DNA of 61,064 nucleotides from Actinophytocola xinjiangensis (GCF_001921215.1 NZ_MSIF01000037.1:1-61064), one strand, 5' to 3'. Positions 42,986-52,633 are shown, counted from the first letter of the stretch. Notes: a model not told the origin generated them from the letters alone. Numbers and translations: made by a program.

Positions 42986-44116
42986 ATGTTTCGCCCGAGG
43001 ATCAAGTGGGAGCACCGGCCGGTGAGGCTGGGCGAGGACCAGGTTCAGATCGGCGGCAACGTGCCCGGGATCAGGGCCCGGATCGAGGACCCGACCGGAT
43101 GGGTGTGGGCGTTGGTGGAAACCCTCGACGGTAGGAGGACGGTGGACCAGGTCGTCGCCGAGCTGGTCCACCGTTTCCCCGACAGGTCCGAGACCGAGGT
43201 CCGCTCCGAGGTCGTCCGGGACCTCGGACTGTTGGCGGGAGCGGGCTACGTCGAGGACGCGGCCGAGCCCGTTCCCCGGACACTGTCCGGCCGGGAGCGG
43301 GAACGGTACAGCCGCGCCCACGCGATGTGGCGATGGATGACCCGCGATTCCCGGCGATCGAGCTGGGACACTCAGCTGTCGTTGCGGCAGGCACGGATCG
43401 CCGTGGTCGGGATCGGCGGCACCGGCAGCACCGCCGCGCTGGGCCTGGTCCTGTCCGGTGTCGGTCACGTGCACTGCGTCGAGCCCGACGTGGTGGAACT
43501 GTCGAACCTGAGCCGGCAGGTGCTCTACACCGAGCGGGATCTCGGCCAGCGGAAGGTCGACGTGGCGCTGCATCGGCTGCGCGAACACAACTCCGACGTC
43601 GTCGTCACCGGTGAGGCGGTAACCGTGCGGGGGCCAGGTGATCTGGCGACGCTCGCGGCCCGCTTCGACGTGGTGGTGCTCGCGGCCGACCAGCCACCCG
43701 AGATCCGGTCCTGGACGAACCAGGCCTGCCTGGGGACCGGCACCGCGTGGGTGCACGGCGGCTACCACGGTCCCCAGATCAACGTCGGCCTGTACCGTCC
43801 GGGCGGGGGCGCCTGCTACGACTGCGCGTGCGCCGCGGAGCGCGAGCGCCTGGCCACACTGCCACCGCGCACGCCGGCCACCGCCACGACCGGACCGCTG
43901 ACCCAGGCGGGCAATGCCGTGTCCGCCGGAATCTCCGGTCACCTCACCGCGCACGCCGCCATGAGCCTGATCACCGGAAGTCCCCGGCTTCCGGCCAACC
44001 GCGAGTACGCGCTGAACCTGGTCACGCTCGACGCCGGCACCGTGCTGGCCCTTGACGTGCCGCGGCCCGACTGCCCGGCCTGCGGCGGGTCAACGACCAT
44101 CGGCCACCAACTCTGA
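42986..44116 (+). CDS. ThiF/E1-like adenylyltransferase with N-terminal PqqD-like peptide-recognition domain (MccB-like)
   Basis: A 376-residue protein. Residues 1-95 have the pattern of a RiPP recognition element (IGGNVPGIRARIEDPTGWVW, then LETLDGRRTVDQVVAELVHR), used to bind leader peptides. Residues 130-376 are an E1/MoeB/ThiF adenylation domain: nucleotide loop VVGIGGTGS (140-148), VEPDVVELSNLSRQVLYTER, and a zinc site from Cys277/Cys280 (CYDCAC) and Cys363/Cys366 (CPAC). Such enzymes activate a peptide C terminus or side chain as an acyl-adenylate, as in MccB (microcin C) and PaaA (pantocin). The ATG at 42986 follows GGGGAGG. It makes a two-gene unit with the 21-codon ORF. Its end overlaps the convergent STAND gene by 27 bases. 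Confidence 0.82.
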   Translation: MFRPRIKWEHRPVRLGEDQVQIGGNVPGIRARIEDPTGWVWALVETLDGRRTVDQVVAELVHRFPDRSETEVRSEVVRDLGLLAGAGYVEDAAEPVPRTLSGRERERYSRAHAMWRWMTRDSRRSSWDTQLSLRQARIAVVGIGGTGSTAALGLVLSGVGHVHCVEPDVVELSNLSRQVLYTERDLGQRKVDVALHRLREHNSDVVVTGEAVTVRGPGDLATLAARFDVVVLAADQPPEIRSWTNQACLGTGTAWVHGGYHGPQINVGLYRPGGGACYDCACAAERERLATLPPRTPATATTGPLTQAGNAVSAGISGHLTAHAAMSLITGSPRLPANREYALNLVTLDAGTVLALDVPRPDCPACGGSTTIGHQL

Positions 44117-46222
44117 GAGTCTTCGCCGTACCTGGTCCAGGCGCGGATCCTCCAGGTCGACGAGGAGGACCTCCGCCGCACGCAACGCCGCCAACTCCGA
44201 CGACCGGTCCTGTTGGTGTTCCAGTGAGACCGCCAGTGCCAGCACCGCCTGCACCCGATCGGCGCCCGTGTACCCGATGGTCTCGTAGGATTCGATCGCC
44301 TGCCGGAGAAGGGAAATCGCGGCCTCGTGTTGGCCAAGCCCTTGCCGGGCAAGGGCGATGTCACACAGCGCGCCGGCCTCACCGATCTGGTCTCCGGCCT
44401 GGCTCCGCAGGTCCAGTTCCCGTACGGCATGGCCCAACGCGATCTCGTACTCGCCGAGTTCCACGGAGATGGCACTGAGATGACACAGGGCCACCGCCTC
44501 CGCCCGTAGCTGTCCCACGCCTCGGGCGATCTCCGCCACCCGTTGGTACACCGTCCTGGCGTCCTCCGGTCTGCGCTGGCCGCGCCGAACCCAGCCCAGG
44601 CCCGACAGTCCGGAGATCCGGCGTGCGGTGTCGTCCAGTTGTTCGGCGAGGGCGATGGTCCGCGTGGCGGTCGCCTCGGCGTCGTCCCAGCTGCCCAGGC
44701 GGCACAGGGTGTCTGTCCGCATGCTCAGCACAAGCGCTTCCACCGCCTGGTCGTCGAGTGCCCGCGCCGACCGCGCACCCAACTCGGTGGCCGTCAGGTG
44801 AAGCGCGGACCACGCCCTACCGCCGGTGGTCAGGAACCGGCACGACACGGCGAGCGCCGTCACCAGTTCGTGCAGCCCGGCCGTGGCCGCCGCCCGCGTC
44901 ACGGCCACCAGGTTGGCGCGTTCGGTCCGCAGCCAGGCCTGAGCCTGGTCGCGATCGGCGAAGGAGGTCTCCACTCCCACCGGTGGTACGGCGGCCGGGG
45001 AGACGCCGGCCAACGGGGGGAAGAGCATGCCGTCCGCGCGCTGGGCGGCACCGGCGTACCAGGCGAGCGTCCGTTCGGTCGCGGCCCGGCGAACGTCCGG
45101 GGTGTCGTCGATCTCCACCCGGTGGGCCGCATAGTTCCGGATGACGTCGTGCATCTGGTACCGCCGCCTGGTGCCGGGTTGGACCAGGCGCAGGTCCGCC
45201 AGTACCTCCAGACAGCGGTAGGCCTCGGACGGGGTCAGGCCGGCGAGCGTGGCGGCGGCGTCGACGTCGAGTTCGCCACCGGGGTGCAGCCCGAAGCGTC
45301 GGAACACCGTCGCCTGCTGGTCGGTCAGCTGCCGATAGGTCCAGTCGAACACCGACCGCACCGCGAAGGTCACCCCGTCGTCCTCCTCCAGTCGATCCCC
45401 GTCGTCGCTGATCTCGGCGACCACGTCCCCGATTCCCACGTGTGGCCGGGCGGCGGCCCGGGTCGCCGCGACCCGCACGGCCAGCGGGAGTCCGCCGCAG
45501 AGGGCGAGCAGTTCGGCCACGGCGTGCAGTTCGTCGTCGATCCGCTCCGTTCCGACGATTCCGCGCAGCAGGTCCTCGGACTCCTCGGTGGTGAACACGT
45601 CCAGGCTCACCCGACGGGCCGCCTCCGTGATCACCAGACTGGTCAGGCCACCGCGACCGGTGACCACGGCCATGCATCCCGGCGCACTGGGCAGCAGCGG
45701 CCGAACCTGCTCGGCGTTCGCGGCGTTGTCCAGGACCACCAGCACCCGGCGTTGCGCGAGCAGCGACCGGTACAGCCCGATCCGGGCCTCGAACTCGATC
45801 GGCACCTGTGCCTCGGTCGTGCCCAGGGCCGGTAAGAACAGCGCGAGCACCACGGCGGGGTCCAGGGGCTCGCTCGGCCCGGAGCCACGCAGGTTGACGA
45901 ACAGCGTTCCGCCCTGGAACCGGTGCTGCGCGCGGTGCGCCCACTGCACGGCGAGAGTGGTCTTGCCTGCTCCGCCGACACCGTGCACCACGGCGACCAT
46001 CACCTTGGCCGGAGGGTCTCCGACCTCGGACAACAGGCCGTCCAGCACCGTCATTTCGCGCTGGCGCCCGGTGAAGTCCGGGAGCGGCGGTGGCAGTTGC
46101 CGGGGTACCGGCACGTCCGGCCCCGCGTGCGCGGGGAGGACGACCTGCTGGATCGTCCCGGCCTGGATCACATTTCCCGTGACCCGGCCACTGATCGCAT
46201 TCCTGCTCTGCTCCCGCTCCAT
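44090..46222 (-). CDS. STAND-family NB-ARC/TPR protein with N-terminal amyloid-like motif
   Basis: A 710-residue NLR-like protein. Residues 8-24 read NAISGRVTGNVIQAGTI, a G-x-V-x-G-x-V-x-Q-A-G-x-I pattern like the RHIM-type motifs predicted to mediate amyloid signalling in bacterial NLR-like proteins. Then an NB-ARC ATPase (Walker A VHGVGGAGKTTLAVQW near 79-95; RVLVVLDNAAN), a winged-helix region ending YQMHDVIRNYAAHRVE, and TPR-like repeats to the end. Unlike the SARP at 42.6 kb it has no DNA-binding domain. It could sense stress or invasion, or serve the adjacent ThiF system; an effector with a matching motif is not found beside it. I use the ATG at 46222; the frame is open to 46276. Confidence 0.85.
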   Translation of the reverse strand: MEREQSRNAISGRVTGNVIQAGTIQQVVLPAHAGPDVPVPRQLPPPLPDFTGRQREMTVLDGLLSEVGDPPAKVMVAVVHGVGGAGKTTLAVQWAHRAQHRFQGGTLFVNLRGSGPSEPLDPAVVLALFLPALGTTEAQVPIEFEARIGLYRSLLAQRRVLVVLDNAANAEQVRPLLPSAPGCMAVVTGRGGLTSLVITEAARRVSLDVFTTEESEDLLRGIVGTERIDDELHAVAELLALCGGLPLAVRVAATRAAARPHVGIGDVVAEISDDGDRLEEDDGVTFAVRSVFDWTYRQLTDQQATVFRRFGLHPGGELDVDAAATLAGLTPSEAYRCLEVLADLRLVQPGTRRRYQMHDVIRNYAAHRVEIDDTPDVRRAATERTLAWYAGAAQRADGMLFPPLAGVSPAAVPPVGVETSFADRDQAQAWLRTERANLVAVTRAAATAGLHELVTALAVSCRFLTTGGRAWSALHLTATELGARSARALDDQAVEALVLSMRTDTLCRLGSWDDAEATATRTIALAEQLDDTARRISGLSGLGWVRRGQRRPEDARTVYQRVAEIARGVGQLRAEAVALCHLSAISVELGEYEIALGHAVRELDLRSQAGDQIGEAGALCDIALARQGLGQHEAAISLLRQAIESYETIGYTGADRVQAVLALAVSLEHQQDRSSELAALRAAEVLLVDLEDPRLDQVRRRLSELVADGR

Positions 46223-46654
46223 CGATCCAGTCTGTTGCCGTACGATGAAGGTCGCAACATTCAAACGGCGGAACATCCGGAATCCCCCGACCGTGGTGAG
46301 TCTTCCACCACAGGCAAAGATCTACAGCCCGGCGGTCACCGACTTCTCCCGATGACGGATCCATTGCCGATCGTCCAAGGAACGATCTTGACCGACCCGC
46401 CTTCCGGTGCCCGTTTCACCGCCCCACCACGGTTGATCGTCGACAGGTCACCGCCGCGTCGCCGTCGTCGTGACCGCCCGTCGAGGCGTTTCGGGAAGCT
46501 CTGAATGCCCACAGGGACGTCATTGCCCGATATTCTGGAACCATTTATCGAGAGGTCATGGCAAACGTTTCCAAAATAGCGGGTCAGGACCACGTCCGCC
46601 ATTCGGGACCATCACTGATCGTATGATCACTTTCGACGATTGCTCTCATTTCTT

Positions 46655-46672
46655 CAATTCGGCTCCGAATTG
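46655..46672. repeat. CAATTCGG-ct-CCGAATTG palindrome
   Basis: Eight-base perfect arms with a two-base centre, in the gene-poor region upstream of the M15-like peptidase. It looks like a dimeric-regulator operator; the protein that binds is unknown. Confidence 0.45.
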
Positions 46673-46760
46673 CCGGCAGCGCGGACCCGGGGCCGCCGTC
46701 GACACCAGGACCTGCCCCGACGCCGCCGCGGGGACGCCGAACCGGTCACCGCTCCGTAAG

Positions 46761-46777
46761 TTTGTCACTGACAAACA
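46761..46777. promoter_or_regulatory. GTTTGTC-act-GACAAAC inverted repeat, likely operator of the peptidase gene
   Basis: Seven-base perfect arms with a three-base centre, 63 bases before the M15-like peptidase ATG. It overlaps possible -35 elements (TTGTCA, CTGACA), so a bound repressor would block transcription. TetR-type size and symmetry. Confidence 0.5.
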
Positions 46778-46839
46778 CGGGCGGTTATGCGTTAATGGTT
46801 CATCTTGCTTGCCGGATCGGATGAACGGAGAGCTTGGCG

Positions 46840-47727
46840 ATGGTTCAGTCACCGGACATACCCGCGGCCTACTCGAGGCGCCGGTTGCTCGTTCGTGGGG
46901 TTGCCGCCGGTGCGGCACTGGCGGGAACGGCCCTGGTCGGACTGCCGGCCGCCGCGGCGCCGGGGGACGAGGTCGGCGCGCTGGCCACGGTGGACATGGA
47001 GATGGTCCTGCTGGCCTGCCAGGTGGACCCGCCCAAGTCGGGAACGGGGACCACACCCGGGGCCCAGGCGCACGTTCTCGCGGTCGAGGAAGCGTTGCGC
47101 GCCAAGGGACTGCTGGCCGCCGCGCAGACCGACGGGCACTACGGGACCTCGACGCTGACGGCCTACGCGACCTACCAGCGCAGTCTCGGGTTCAGCGGGC
47201 TGGACGCCAACGGGGTGCCGGGGCGCACCTCGCTGACCCAGTTGGGCTCCGGGCGGTTCGACGTGAGCCGGCCGGTGACGGCGGGGTCGCGGACGGACTC
47301 CTACGGCGGCAAGCGGGTCAACACCCGCACCGCCGCGATGCTGCGCGCGGCCGACGGCATGCTGTCCTGGAGCCTGACGCTGACCCAGGGCTCCTACACC
47401 TCCGCCAACCCGGGCTCGGCCGGTACGCACGACGGCGGCGGCGTGGTCGACATCAGCGTCAGCTCGCTGAGCACCACCCAGCGGTGGCAGACGATCAAGG
47501 CCCTGCGAACGGTCGGTTTCGCCGCGTGGTTGCGGACCCCGTCCGACGGGTTCGCCTACCACATCCACGCCAACGGGATCTCCGACCCGGACATGTCCCG
47601 TTCGGCCCGCGACCAGGTCAACGACTACTACTTCGGGCGCAACGGGCTGGCCAACAACGCCGCGGACAACACCCCGGAGGCCTACCGGATGCCGCTCACC
47701 TGGTGGGAGAAGTACCAGTGCGGCTGA
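46840..47727 (+). CDS. Tat-exported peptidoglycan-binding/M15-like carboxypeptidase
   Basis: A 295-residue secreted protein. The N terminus has a twin-arginine signal (SRRRLLVRGVAAGAALAG) with cleavage near AAAA-PGD (about residue 40). Residues 55-130 form a helical peptidoglycan-binding-like domain (EEALRAKGLLAAAQTDGHYG...YQRSLGFSG). The C-terminal part carries an M15-type zinc pattern: H-x6-D in THDGGGVVDISVS and HIH in AYHIHANG. M15 enzymes are D-Ala-D-Ala carboxypeptidases or endolysin-like peptidases, so wall remodelling outside the cell is the likely role. I use the ATG at 46840 after ACGGAG; a TTG at 46834 is in frame. Confidence 0.8.
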   Translation: MVQSPDIPAAYSRRRLLVRGVAAGAALAGTALVGLPAAAAPGDEVGALATVDMEMVLLACQVDPPKSGTGTTPGAQAHVLAVEEALRAKGLLAAAQTDGHYGTSTLTAYATYQRSLGFSGLDANGVPGRTSLTQLGSGRFDVSRPVTAGSRTDSYGGKRVNTRTAAMLRAADGMLSWSLTLTQGSYTSANPGSAGTHDGGGVVDISVSSLSTTQRWQTIKALRTVGFAAWLRTPSDGFAYHIHANGISDPDMSRSARDQVNDYYFGRNGLANNAADNTPEAYRMPLTWWEKYQCG

Positions 47728-47743
47728 GCCTCCCATTGCCCTC

Positions 47744-47762
47744 GCAGGCAAGGCTAACCTAA
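47744..47762 (+). promoter_or_regulatory. IdeR/DmdR-type iron box upstream of irtAB
   Basis: GCAGGCAAGGCTAACCTAA matches the 19-base iron-box ideal TTAGGTTAGGCTAACCTAA at 15 positions, with a perfect right half. It is 38 bases before the irtA start, so iron-bound IdeR/DmdR would shut off the importer. Confidence 0.75.
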
Positions 47763-47799
47763 GTTAGCGGTGCTGGGGCGAGGGTGAAGGGACGTGGTG

Positions 47800-50349
47800 A
47801 TGGCGCGCGGGTTCCAGGGTGCGGTCCTGCGGGGCTTCGGCGCACGAGATCACGACGCGACCGTGGTGGAGACACTGCGGCTCGCGCCGAACCTGGTACG
47901 GGTACGGCTGCACTCGGCGACCCTGTTCTCCGAGATCGTCGTGGAGCCGACCGCCTGGCTGCGGTTCTGGTTCCCCGACCCCGGCGGCACCGACACCGAG
48001 TTCCAGCGCGCCTACACCATCAGCGAGCACGACGCGCCCACCAGGCGCTTCGCCATCGACGTCGTGCTGCACGAGCCCGCCGGCCCGGCGTCGCAGTGGG
48101 CGGTCGAGGTCCAGTCGGGGGCCACGGTCAGCGTGACCTCCCTCGGCTCGGACCGCTTCGCCCTGCCCGAGGAGCTGCCCGCCGGCTACCTGCTGGTCGG
48201 CGACTCGGCGTCGACGCCGGCGATCAACGCGATCCTCGACGTCGTCCCCGCCGACCTGCCCGTCGAGCTGTACCTGGAACTGCACGAGGAGGCCGACCGC
48301 CAGCTCCCGCTCACCCCACACCCCCGGCTGCGCGTGCACTGGGTGCCGCGCGGTGACGGGCGGGAGCTCGCGGCGGCCATCGAGACCCGCGACTGGTCGG
48401 ACTGGCACGCCTGGGCCGCCCCCGAGTCGACCACGCTCAAACACGTGCGCGCCCGCCTGCGCGACGAGTTCGGCTTCCCCAAGACCGAGGTGCACGCCCG
48501 CGCCTACTGGATCCAGGGCCGGTCCATGGGCAAACTGCGCGACGACACCAACGACCCCGCCGGGAAACCGGCGGCCGTGCCCAAACCCGTCAAGCCCAAG
48601 GAGAAGGCGGCCGGGGCGTGGCGCTCGCAGGCCGCCGGGCGGCTGCTGGCCCCGCTCAGGCGCACGCTGGTCGCCGCCGGGGTGGGTCAGGCGCTGGTCA
48701 CCCTGCTCCAGCTCGCGCCGTTCGTGCTGCTGGTCGAGCTGGCCCGGCTGCTGGTGGCCGGCGCGCAACCCGCCCGGCTGTGGACGGTCGGCGGGTGGGC
48801 GCTGGGCCTGCTCGGCGCGGGCGCGGTGCTCGGCTCGGCGCTGCTGCTGTGGCTGCACGTGGTCGACGCGCGGTTCGAACGCGACCTGCGGGTGCGGCTG
48901 CTGGACAAGCTCGCCCGCGTCCCGCTCGGCTGGTTCACCGGCCGGGGCTCCGGCTCGGTCACCAAGCTCGTGCGCGACGACACCCTGTCGCTGCACTACC
49001 TGGTCACCCACGCGGTACCGGACGCGGTCGGCGCGGTCGTCGCGCCGGTGGCGGTGCTGGTGTACCTGTTCGCCGTGGACTGGCGGCTGGCGCTGGTGCT
49101 GTTCGTGCCGGTGCTGGTCCACCTGGTGACCATGGCGGTCATGGTCGTGCGGTCCGGGCAGAAGATCGGTCAGGCGCACCGCTGGGCGGAGCGGATGAGC
49201 GGCGAGGCCGCCGCCTACCTGGAGGGCCAGCCGGTGATCCGCGTGTTCGGCGGCGCGGCGGCCTCGACGTTCCGGCGCGACCTCGACGAGTACGTCGGCT
49301 TCCTCGCCGCCTGGCAACGGCCGTTCACCGGCATGAAGACCGTCATGGACCTCGTCACCCGGCCGATGACCTTCCTGTGGCTGATCGCCGCCGCCGGCAC
49401 GCCACTGGTCGTCTCGGGCGCCATGCCGGCCCTGGACCTGCTGCCGTTCCTGCTGCTGGGCACCACGTTCGGCGCGCGGCTGCTGGGCATCGGCTATGGC
49501 ATGGGCGGCATCCGCGACGGCGTCCAGGCCGCCCGCCACCTCAGCGTCGCGCTCGGCGAACGGGAGCTCGCGGTACGCGAGTCGCCGCCCGAGGACAGCC
49601 CGCCGGGGCGGGTCGAGTTCGCCGGCGTGACCTTCGGGTACCGGCCGAACACGCCGGTCGTGCGGGACATCGACCTGACGCTCGAACCGGGCACGGTGAC
49701 CGCGCTGGTCGGGCCGTCCGGGTCGGGCAAGTCAACGCTGGCCGCACTGCTCGCCCGCTTCCACGACGTCGACGCCGGCACCATCCGCGTCGGCGGGCAC
49801 GACGTCGCCTCGCTGACCGCCGACGAGCTGTACGCGCTGGTCGGGTTCGTCTTCCAGGACGCGCAGGTCGTGCACGGCACGGTCCGGGACAACATCGCGC
49901 TGGCCGTGCCGGACGCGACCCTGCCCGAGGTGATGGCCGCCGCGCAGGCCGCCCAGCTGCACCAGCGGATCCTGCGGATGCCGGCCGGCTACGACACCGT
50001 GCTCGACGGCGGCACCGGCCTGTCCGGCGGCGAGCGGCAACGCCTCACGATCGCCAGGGCGATCCTGGCCGACGCGCCGGTGCTGATCCTCGACGAGGCC
50101 ACCGCCTTCGCCGACCCCGAGTCGGAGTACCAGGTGCAGCGGGCGCTGAGCACGCTGGCCAGGGACCGCACGGTGCTGGTCGTGGCGCACCGGCTGACCA
50201 CGATCACCGGCGCCGACCGGATCGTGGTGCTCGACGACGGGCGGATCGCCGAGACCGGCACGCACGAACAACTGCTCGCCGCCAACGGGCGCTACCACCG
50301 GCTGTGGGAGTCCCGGGCCGCCGCCCCCACGGAAGGGGCCCTGCGATGA
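47800..50349 (+). CDS. irtA: IrtA-like siderophore importer: SIP flavin domain fused to ABC transporter half
   Basis: An 849-residue fusion. Residues 1-260 are a siderophore-interacting FAD-binding reductase domain ([54 protein letters not shown]). A Pro/Lys-rich linker (about 250-270) leads to a six-helix ABC exporter-fold membrane domain and a nucleotide-binding domain with Walker [11 protein letters not shown], signature LSGGERQR and Walker B LILDEATA. This is the layout of mycobacterial IrtA, which with IrtB imports ferric siderophores and reduces the iron on the cytosolic side. The ATG at 47800 is preferred; GTG at 47794 is in frame. Overlaps irtB by ATGA. Iron box upstream. Confidence 0.92.
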   Translation: MARGFQGAVLRGFGARDHDATVVETLRLAPNLVRVRLHSATLFSEIVVEPTAWLRFWFPDPGGTDTEFQRAYTISEHDAPTRRFAIDVVLHEPAGPASQWAVEVQSGATVSVTSLGSDRFALPEELPAGYLLVGDSASTPAINAILDVVPADLPVELYLELHEEADRQLPLTPHPRLRVHWVPRGDGRELAAAIETRDWSDWHAWAAPESTTLKHVRARLRDEFGFPKTEVHARAYWIQGRSMGKLRDDTNDPAGKPAAVPKPVKPKEKAAGAWRSQAAGRLLAPLRRTLVAAGVGQALVTLLQLAPFVLLVELARLLVAGAQPARLWTVGGWALGLLGAGAVLGSALLLWLHVVDARFERDLRVRLLDKLARVPLGWFTGRGSGSVTKLVRDDTLSLHYLVTHAVPDAVGAVVAPVAVLVYLFAVDWRLALVLFVPVLVHLVTMAVMVVRSGQKIGQAHRWAERMSGEAAAYLEGQPVIRVFGGAAASTFRRDLDEYVGFLAAWQRPFTGMKTVMDLVTRPMTFLWLIAAAGTPLVVSGAMPALDLLPFLLLGTTFGARLLGIGYGMGGIRDGVQAARHLSVALGERELAVRESPPEDSPPGRVEFAGVTFGYRPNTPVVRDIDLTLEPGTVTALVGPSGSGKSTLAALLARFHDVDAGTIRVGGHDVASLTADELYALVGFVFQDAQVVHGTVRDNIALAVPDATLPEVMAAAQAAQLHQRILRMPAGYDTVLDGGTGLSGGERQRLTIARAILADAPVLILDEATAFADPESEYQVQRALSTLARDRTVLVVAHRLTTITGADRIVVLDDGRIAETGTHEQLLAANGRYHRLWESRAAAPTEGALR

Positions 50350-52076
50350 TCCGCACCTACCTGCGGCTGATCCCCGCCGACCGGCGCGGCCGGGTCGTCG
50401 CGTACACCGTGCTCACGGTGGTCTCGGTGCTGCTGCGGGCGGCCGGGGCGGTGCTGCTGGTCCCGTTGGTGGGCGCCCTGTTCGGGGCGACACCGGGCGA
50501 CGCGTTCGGCTGGCTGGGCGCGCTCACCGGGGTCACCGTCGCCGGCTGGGCGGTCGACGCGGTCACCGCCAGGATCGGGTTCGACCTCGGGTTCGCCGTG
50601 CTGGACACCGTGCAGCGCGACCTCGCGGCACGCCTGACCCGCGTCCGGCTGACCTGGTTCACCTCGGACAACACCGCGACCGCGCGGCAGGCGGTGGCCG
50701 CGACCGGCCCGGACCTGGTCGGTCTGGTGGTCAACCTGCTCACCCCGCTGTTCGGCGCGGTGCTGGCGCCGGCGGCGATCGCGGTGGCGCTGCTGTTCGT
50801 GTCGCCGGTGCTGGGGCTGGCGGCGCTGGCCGGGGTGCCGCTGCTGCTGGGCGCGCTGTGGGCGGCCGGGCGGGTCGCGCGCACCGCCGACGAGGCGGCG
50901 GCCAGGGCCAACAACGCGCTGACCGAACGGATCGTGGAGTTCGCCAGGACCCAGCAGGCGTTGCGGGCCGCGCGCCGGGTGGCGGCCACCCGCAGCAGCG
51001 CCGGGGCGGCGCTGGCCGTGCAGCACAGCGCGACGCTGCGCCTGGTGCTCATGCAGATCCCGGGGCAGCTGCTGTTCAGCGTGGTCAGCCAGGTCGCGCT
51101 GATCGGCCTGGCCGGCACGACCGCGCTGCTGGCCGTCGACGGGACGCTGCCGGCGGCCGAGGCGGTCGCGCTGATCGTGGTGATCGCCCGGTACCTGGAG
51201 CCGATCACCACGCTCGGCGAGCTCGCGCCCGCGCTCGGCTCGATCCGCGCGACCGTCGAGAACATCCGCGCGGTGCTCGACGCGCCGGTCGTCGGCTCGG
51301 GCACCACGCCCAGGGCCGCCGCCACGGCGCCACGCATCGAGTTGGACGGGGTGAGCTTCGCCCACGGCGAGGACGACCCGGTGCTGGAGAACCTCACGCT
51401 GCGGCTGGAACCCGGCACGACGACCGCGATCGTCGGCCCGTCGGGCGCCGGCAAGAGCACGGTCCTCGCGCTGATCGCCGGCCTGCACCAGCCGGTGCGC
51501 GGGCGGGTGCTGGTCGACGGGGTGGACGCGGCGACGCTCGACGCCGGTGCCCGCCAGGCACTGACCAGCGTCGTGTTCCAGCACCCGTACCTGTTCGACG
51601 GGACGGTGCGGGACAACGTGCTCGCCGGCCACCCGTCGGCCGGCGAGCACGAGTACGCCACGGCGCTGCGCCTGGCGCGGGTCGACGAGATCACCGCCCG
51701 CCTGCCCGAGGGCGACCGCACGGTCACCGGTGAGGCCGGCACGGCGCTGTCCGGCGGCGAGCGGCAGCGGGTGAGCATCGCCCGTGCGCTGCTCAAACCC
51801 GCACCGGTGCTGCTCATCGACGAGGCGACCAGCGCGCTGGACACGGAGAACGAGACCGCCGTCGTCCAGGCCATCGCCGACGATCCGGTGGCGCGGACCA
51901 GGGTGATCGTGGCCCACCGGCTGACCAGCATCGCCCACGCCGACCGGGTGCTGTTCCTCGACGGCGGCCGCGTCGTGGAGGACGGCACCCCGGCGCGGCT
52001 GCGCGACGCGGGCGGCCGCTTCGCCGAGTTCTGGCGTCAGCAACAGGAAGCGGCCACCTGGCACGTCACCGCCTGA
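50346..52076 (+). CDS. irtB: IrtB-like ABC transporter half
   Basis: A 576-residue ABC protein with an N-terminal six-helix exporter-fold domain and a C-terminal ATPase: Walker [11 protein letters not shown], signature LSGGERQRV, Walker [13 protein letters not shown]-loop VAHRLTS. It is translationally coupled to irtA (ATGA overlap) and should form the IrtA-IrtB heterodimer for ferric-siderophore import. The 3' end overlaps the convergent PPOX-family gene by 11 bases. Confidence 0.92.
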   Translation: MIRTYLRLIPADRRGRVVAYTVLTVVSVLLRAAGAVLLVPLVGALFGATPGDAFGWLGALTGVTVAGWAVDAVTARIGFDLGFAVLDTVQRDLAARLTRVRLTWFTSDNTATARQAVAATGPDLVGLVVNLLTPLFGAVLAPAAIAVALLFVSPVLGLAALAGVPLLLGALWAAGRVARTADEAAARANNALTERIVEFARTQQALRAARRVAATRSSAGAALAVQHSATLRLVLMQIPGQLLFSVVSQVALIGLAGTTALLAVDGTLPAAEAVALIVVIARYLEPITTLGELAPALGSIRATVENIRAVLDAPVVGSGTTPRAAATAPRIELDGVSFAHGEDDPVLENLTLRLEPGTTTAIVGPSGAGKSTVLALIAGLHQPVRGRVLVDGVDAATLDAGARQALTSVVFQHPYLFDGTVRDNVLAGHPSAGEHEYATALRLARVDEITARLPEGDRTVTGEAGTALSGGERQRVSIARALLKPAPVLLIDEATSALDTENETAVVQAIADDPVARTRVIVAHRLTSIAHADRVLFLDGGRVVEDGTPARLRDAGGRFAEFWRQQQEAATWHVTA

Positions 52077-52596
52077 AGTCCCACCGGGTCGCGCCGTGCG
52101 GCTCGGCCGCGCCGACGCCCACGGCCGAGTGCAGCGTCAGGCGGTAGAGCTGCCACGGCGGCGGGCCGGCGCTCGGCGCGCTGAACGGCGCGGTGAGCGC
52201 GTCGCCGTCCGCCCGCGCCGGCCAGCCGCCGGTGCGGAACACCTCGGCCACTCGCTCCACTGTGGACCGGTCGGTGACCCGGTGGGCCTCGCCGTCCAGC
52301 ACCACGTCGGTGCCGCGCAGGCGGACCGCCACGGTGCACACCGGGTTGGCCGCCAGGTTGCGGGAGCGGCGGGTGCCCGCGCCGCCGGTGAAGTAGAGGG
52401 CACCGTCCACCCACACCGCCCCGACGCCGGCGGTGTGTGGCCGGCCGTCGGGGCGGATGGTGGAGACGAAGAACGTCAGGTCCTCGGTGGGCGAGTCGGC
52501 CACCAGGACGTCGAGCACCCTGCTCCAGGGCAGCTCCGGGGAGCCGTACTGGGACAGGTTGCGCGTGGACACCGGGGTCGTCGAGTTCTCGTTCAT
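52066..52596 (-). CDS. pyridoxamine 5'-phosphate oxidase-family (split beta-barrel flavin/F420) protein
   Basis: A 176-residue protein with the PPOX-like split beta-barrel: TFFVSTIRPDGRPHTAGVGA, VWVDGALYFTGGAG, TRRSRNLAANPVCTVAVRL. This family binds FMN, F420 or haem; actinobacterial members are mostly F420-dependent reductases or of unknown role. ATG at 52596 chosen (MNENSTTPVSTRNL); the frame is open to 52632. It is convergent with irtB. Nothing ties it to iron uptake beyond position. Confidence 0.8.
   Translation of the reverse strand: MNENSTTPVSTRNLSQYGSPELPWSRVLDVLVADSPTEDLTFFVSTIRPDGRPHTAGVGAVWVDGALYFTGGAGTRRSRNLAANPVCTVAVRLRGTDVVLDGEAHRVTDRSTVERVAEVFRTGGWPARADGDALTAPFSAPSAGPPPWQLYRLTLHSAVGVGAAEPHGATRWDFRR
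52255..52267. repeat. TCCAC-T-GTGGA palindrome (iterated element)
   Basis: Copy of the iterated word, CTCCACTGTGGAC, inside the PPOX-family gene. Confidence 0.4.
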
Positions 52597-52633
52597 ACCT
52601 GTGCGTCGAACTCGACGACCCCGGATCGACACG

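Larger units (their letters stand above)
46223..46839. other. 617-base gene-poor region between the STAND and M15-like peptidase genes
   Basis: No convincing gene. Short ORFs here (for example a 49-codon frame at 46354-46503) lack a ribosome-binding site and the normal codon bias. Base composition is lower in GC than the flanks. The region holds two perfect palindromes (listed separately) and must contain the promoters of both divergent neighbours. Confidence 0.6.

Noticed and set aside
39606-46222. Reading the two NB-ARC/TPR proteins as paralogues
   Set aside because: One has SARP and BTAD domains, the other a RHIM-like motif and no DNA-binding domain; only the ATPase/TPR architecture is shared.
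46354-46503. 49-codon rightward ORF upstream of the M15-like peptidase (starts MTDPLPIVQG)
   Set aside because: No ribosome-binding site, third-base GC lower than real neighbours, Arg-rich tail from random high-GC sequence, and no link to an enzyme.
46336-46602. 88-codon leftward ORF (starts MADVVLTRYFGN)
   Set aside because: Codon use unlike this genome and overlaps the opposite short ORF; judged non-coding.
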